Of a stretch of DNA of 32,359 bases, positions 31,665 to 32,359 are shown piece after piece. Source of the DNA: a virus. The notes under the pieces were generated by a model. That model was not told where the DNA came from, did no database searches, and saw nothing but the letters and a program-made list of their open reading frames with translations. Every line of letters begins with the position of its first letter. Positions within the stretch are counted from its first letter, which is position 1. Position numbers and translations under genes: made by a program. The DNA lies in IMG/VR virus record IMGVR_UViG_3300042691_004972, positions 1 through 32,359 of that record. One strand, 5' to 3'.

Positions 31665-32078
31665 ATCTTTTAGAGCTTCGGCTTTGATTCTTGAAAATCA
31701 AATACCGGCTGATTGTCCAGAGCATTCGTTCATCGAGTTCTAACAACTCTCTGGGGCTAATGCCAGTTTCGACTGCCAGAGATGCTATGAACCAATGAGC
31801 TGATTGATCCCCTAGACCCTTTATGCTTTTGGGTCGTCAGAGGCCGAAACGGAGAGAACTCCGTCAATCCACTCATCGAATGTCTTAGCAGTTGCCTTGG
31901 TGCGTGTTTCACTTGCCCAAGCTAGGAAAAGCAGGTGAGTGATTTTGAGGTCTTTGTCTAGGTTTGCAATGGAGATGTTGAAGTGTGACTCAAACTTCAC
32001 CATGTCAGACGCTAGGCAGGTGACCTCTTTAGTTTCACCAGGCTTGTCGCTGAACTCTACTTGTAGGTTTATTTTCAT
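31663..32078 (-). CDS. Tail assembly chaperone, long product made by -1 frameshift
   Basis: If ribosomes slip back one base at CCCAAAA (31833-31827), the chaperone continues for 54 more residues (SIKGLGDQSAHWFIASLAVE, then TGISPRELLELDERMLWTIS, ending RSSKR) to a TAA at 31663-31665: 138 residues in all. This extension is protein-like and helical, like the T domain of lambda gpGT. The G/GT pair made at a fixed ratio is conserved across siphovirus tails, and this frame otherwise has no start codon. A pseudoknot or hairpin stimulator was not identified. Confidence 0.85.
31821..32078 (-). CDS. Tail assembly chaperone, short (unshifted) product
   Basis: 85 residues, the G-type chaperone that coats the tape measure during tail assembly. 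MKINLQVEFSDKPGETKEVT is a beta-rich start; FESHFNISIANLDKDLKI and THLLFLAWASE follow, typical of small actinophage chaperones with a buried Trp. It lies between the major tail protein and the tape measure, the canonical place. The last codons, GAC CCA AAA GCA TAA, contain the slippery heptamer for the longer product. Confidence 0.85.
   Translation of the reverse strand: MKINLQVEFSDKPGETKEVTCLASDMVKFESHFNISIANLDKDLKITHLLFLAWASETRTKATAKTFDEWIDGVLSVSASDDPKA
31827..31833 (-). other. -1 programmed frameshift slippery site CCCAAAA
   Basis: The heptamer reads C CCA AAA in the zero frame, the X XXY YYZ form, located two codons before the stop of the short chaperone. Both P-site and A-site tRNAs can re-pair fully or nearly fully on CCC and AAA. 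The downstream frame stays open for 54 codons. Confidence 0.85.
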
Positions 32079-32090
32079 GCTCTTAGCTTA

Positions 32091-32359
32091 CTACGCTGCT
32101 GTGGCTCTGGTGACTTCGCCAGATACAGGCCAAGTGACAGAGAGGGTAGCTAGGTCGCCAACTGCACCGGCAAATGGCTGGTACTGGGTGACTAGGGCAG
32201 TGAAGCGGTACTCAGGGTTTGTTGCGGTGATTGTGCCTGAAGTAGGTGCAATCTTTACTGCAACTGTTGAACCCATAAGTGGGAATAGTAGAGCGTCAAC
32301 TGATCCTGCTCCGAAGTCCTGGTGGAAGTCTAGGGATACAGATGCATCCTTTAGGCCAC
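32091..32359 (-). CDS. Major tail protein, C-terminal part (gene crosses the circle join)
   Basis: Right-hand piece of the tail tube gene whose start is at 211. It enters at the right window end and stops with TAG at 32091-32093, 12 bases before the ATG of the tail assembly chaperone. An internal ATG at 32276 would give a separate 61-residue ORF, but the frame is open from the window edge and continuous with the left end over the 69-bp overlap. The C-terminal part includes the stretch TATNPEYRFTALVT, which fits a beta-sandwich tail protein. Confidence 0.75.
   Translation of the reverse strand, partial: GLKDASVSLDFHQDFGAGSVDALLFPLMGSTVAVKIAPTSGTITATNPEYRFTALVTQYQPFAGAVGDLATLSVTWPVSGEVTRATAA
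32291..32359. repeat. Terminal direct repeat, right copy
   Basis: Exact copy of bases 1-69. Removing one copy gives a 32,290-bp circle in which the minus-strand gene that starts at 211 continues in frame to its stop at 32091. Confidence 0.95.

Overview
The window is a complete, circularly closed genome of a small tailed phage (siphovirus type), about 32.29 kb per unit. The first 69 bases are repeated exactly as the last 69, and the major tail protein gene runs across that join in frame. The host is very probably an actinobacterium. Evidence is a WhiB-type iron-sulfur regulator gene, a P27-type small terminase, and replication, recombination and minor tail proteins of the kind common in actinobacteriophages. 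Base composition looks roughly balanced by eye, lower in GC than most cultured actinophages, which would suit a low-GC aquatic actinobacterium; that is inference. I see no integrase, excisionase, immunity repressor, tRNA or DNA polymerase. A virulent lifestyle that borrows the host polymerase is therefore likely.

Layout: every gene but one lies on the minus strand, so the functional order runs from high to low coordinates. Transcription seems to start in the divergent region 23804-23894. The only plus-strand gene there is whiB (23895-24161), with a candidate leaderless promoter overlapped by a perfect 12-bp palindrome. Leftward from 23803 come a YqaJ exonuclease and an Erf-like annealing protein, small proteins and an HNH protein, a structured 227-nt intergenic region (21145-21371), then a replication module: helix-turn-helix initiator, DnaB-type helicase, SSB-like protein and a disrupted RusA. 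From about 17.75 to 16.2 kb there is a run of very small ORFs, five of which share a short helical motif. Next are a helix-turn-helix protein, a metallophosphoesterase, a DNA methyltransferase, an FmdB-type zinc ribbon and an HNH endonuclease.

The late region follows: a non-coding 136-nt stretch that may hold cos, TerS, TerL, a tiny membrane protein, portal, an Ig-like and a collagen-like protein, a three-part prohead protease, a small protein, and the major capsid protein. A four-gene sugar-epimerase and glycosyltransferase cassette is inserted between capsid and connector genes. After the connector, tail terminator and major tail protein, the genome passes the join to the tail assembly chaperone (with a -1 frameshift site), tape measure, minor tail proteins, a beta-propeller-like fibre, and a lysis module with an M23 endopeptidase and several small membrane proteins.

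Points of most interest: three late-region intrinsic terminators each run directly into the same element (TCTTTTG, 1-2 nt, then a -10-like hexamer); the glycosyltransferase cassette; the structured intergenic region; RusA broken by an in-frame TGA inside its catalytic motif; and the whiB promoter and palindrome. All functions are read from sequence alone without database searches.
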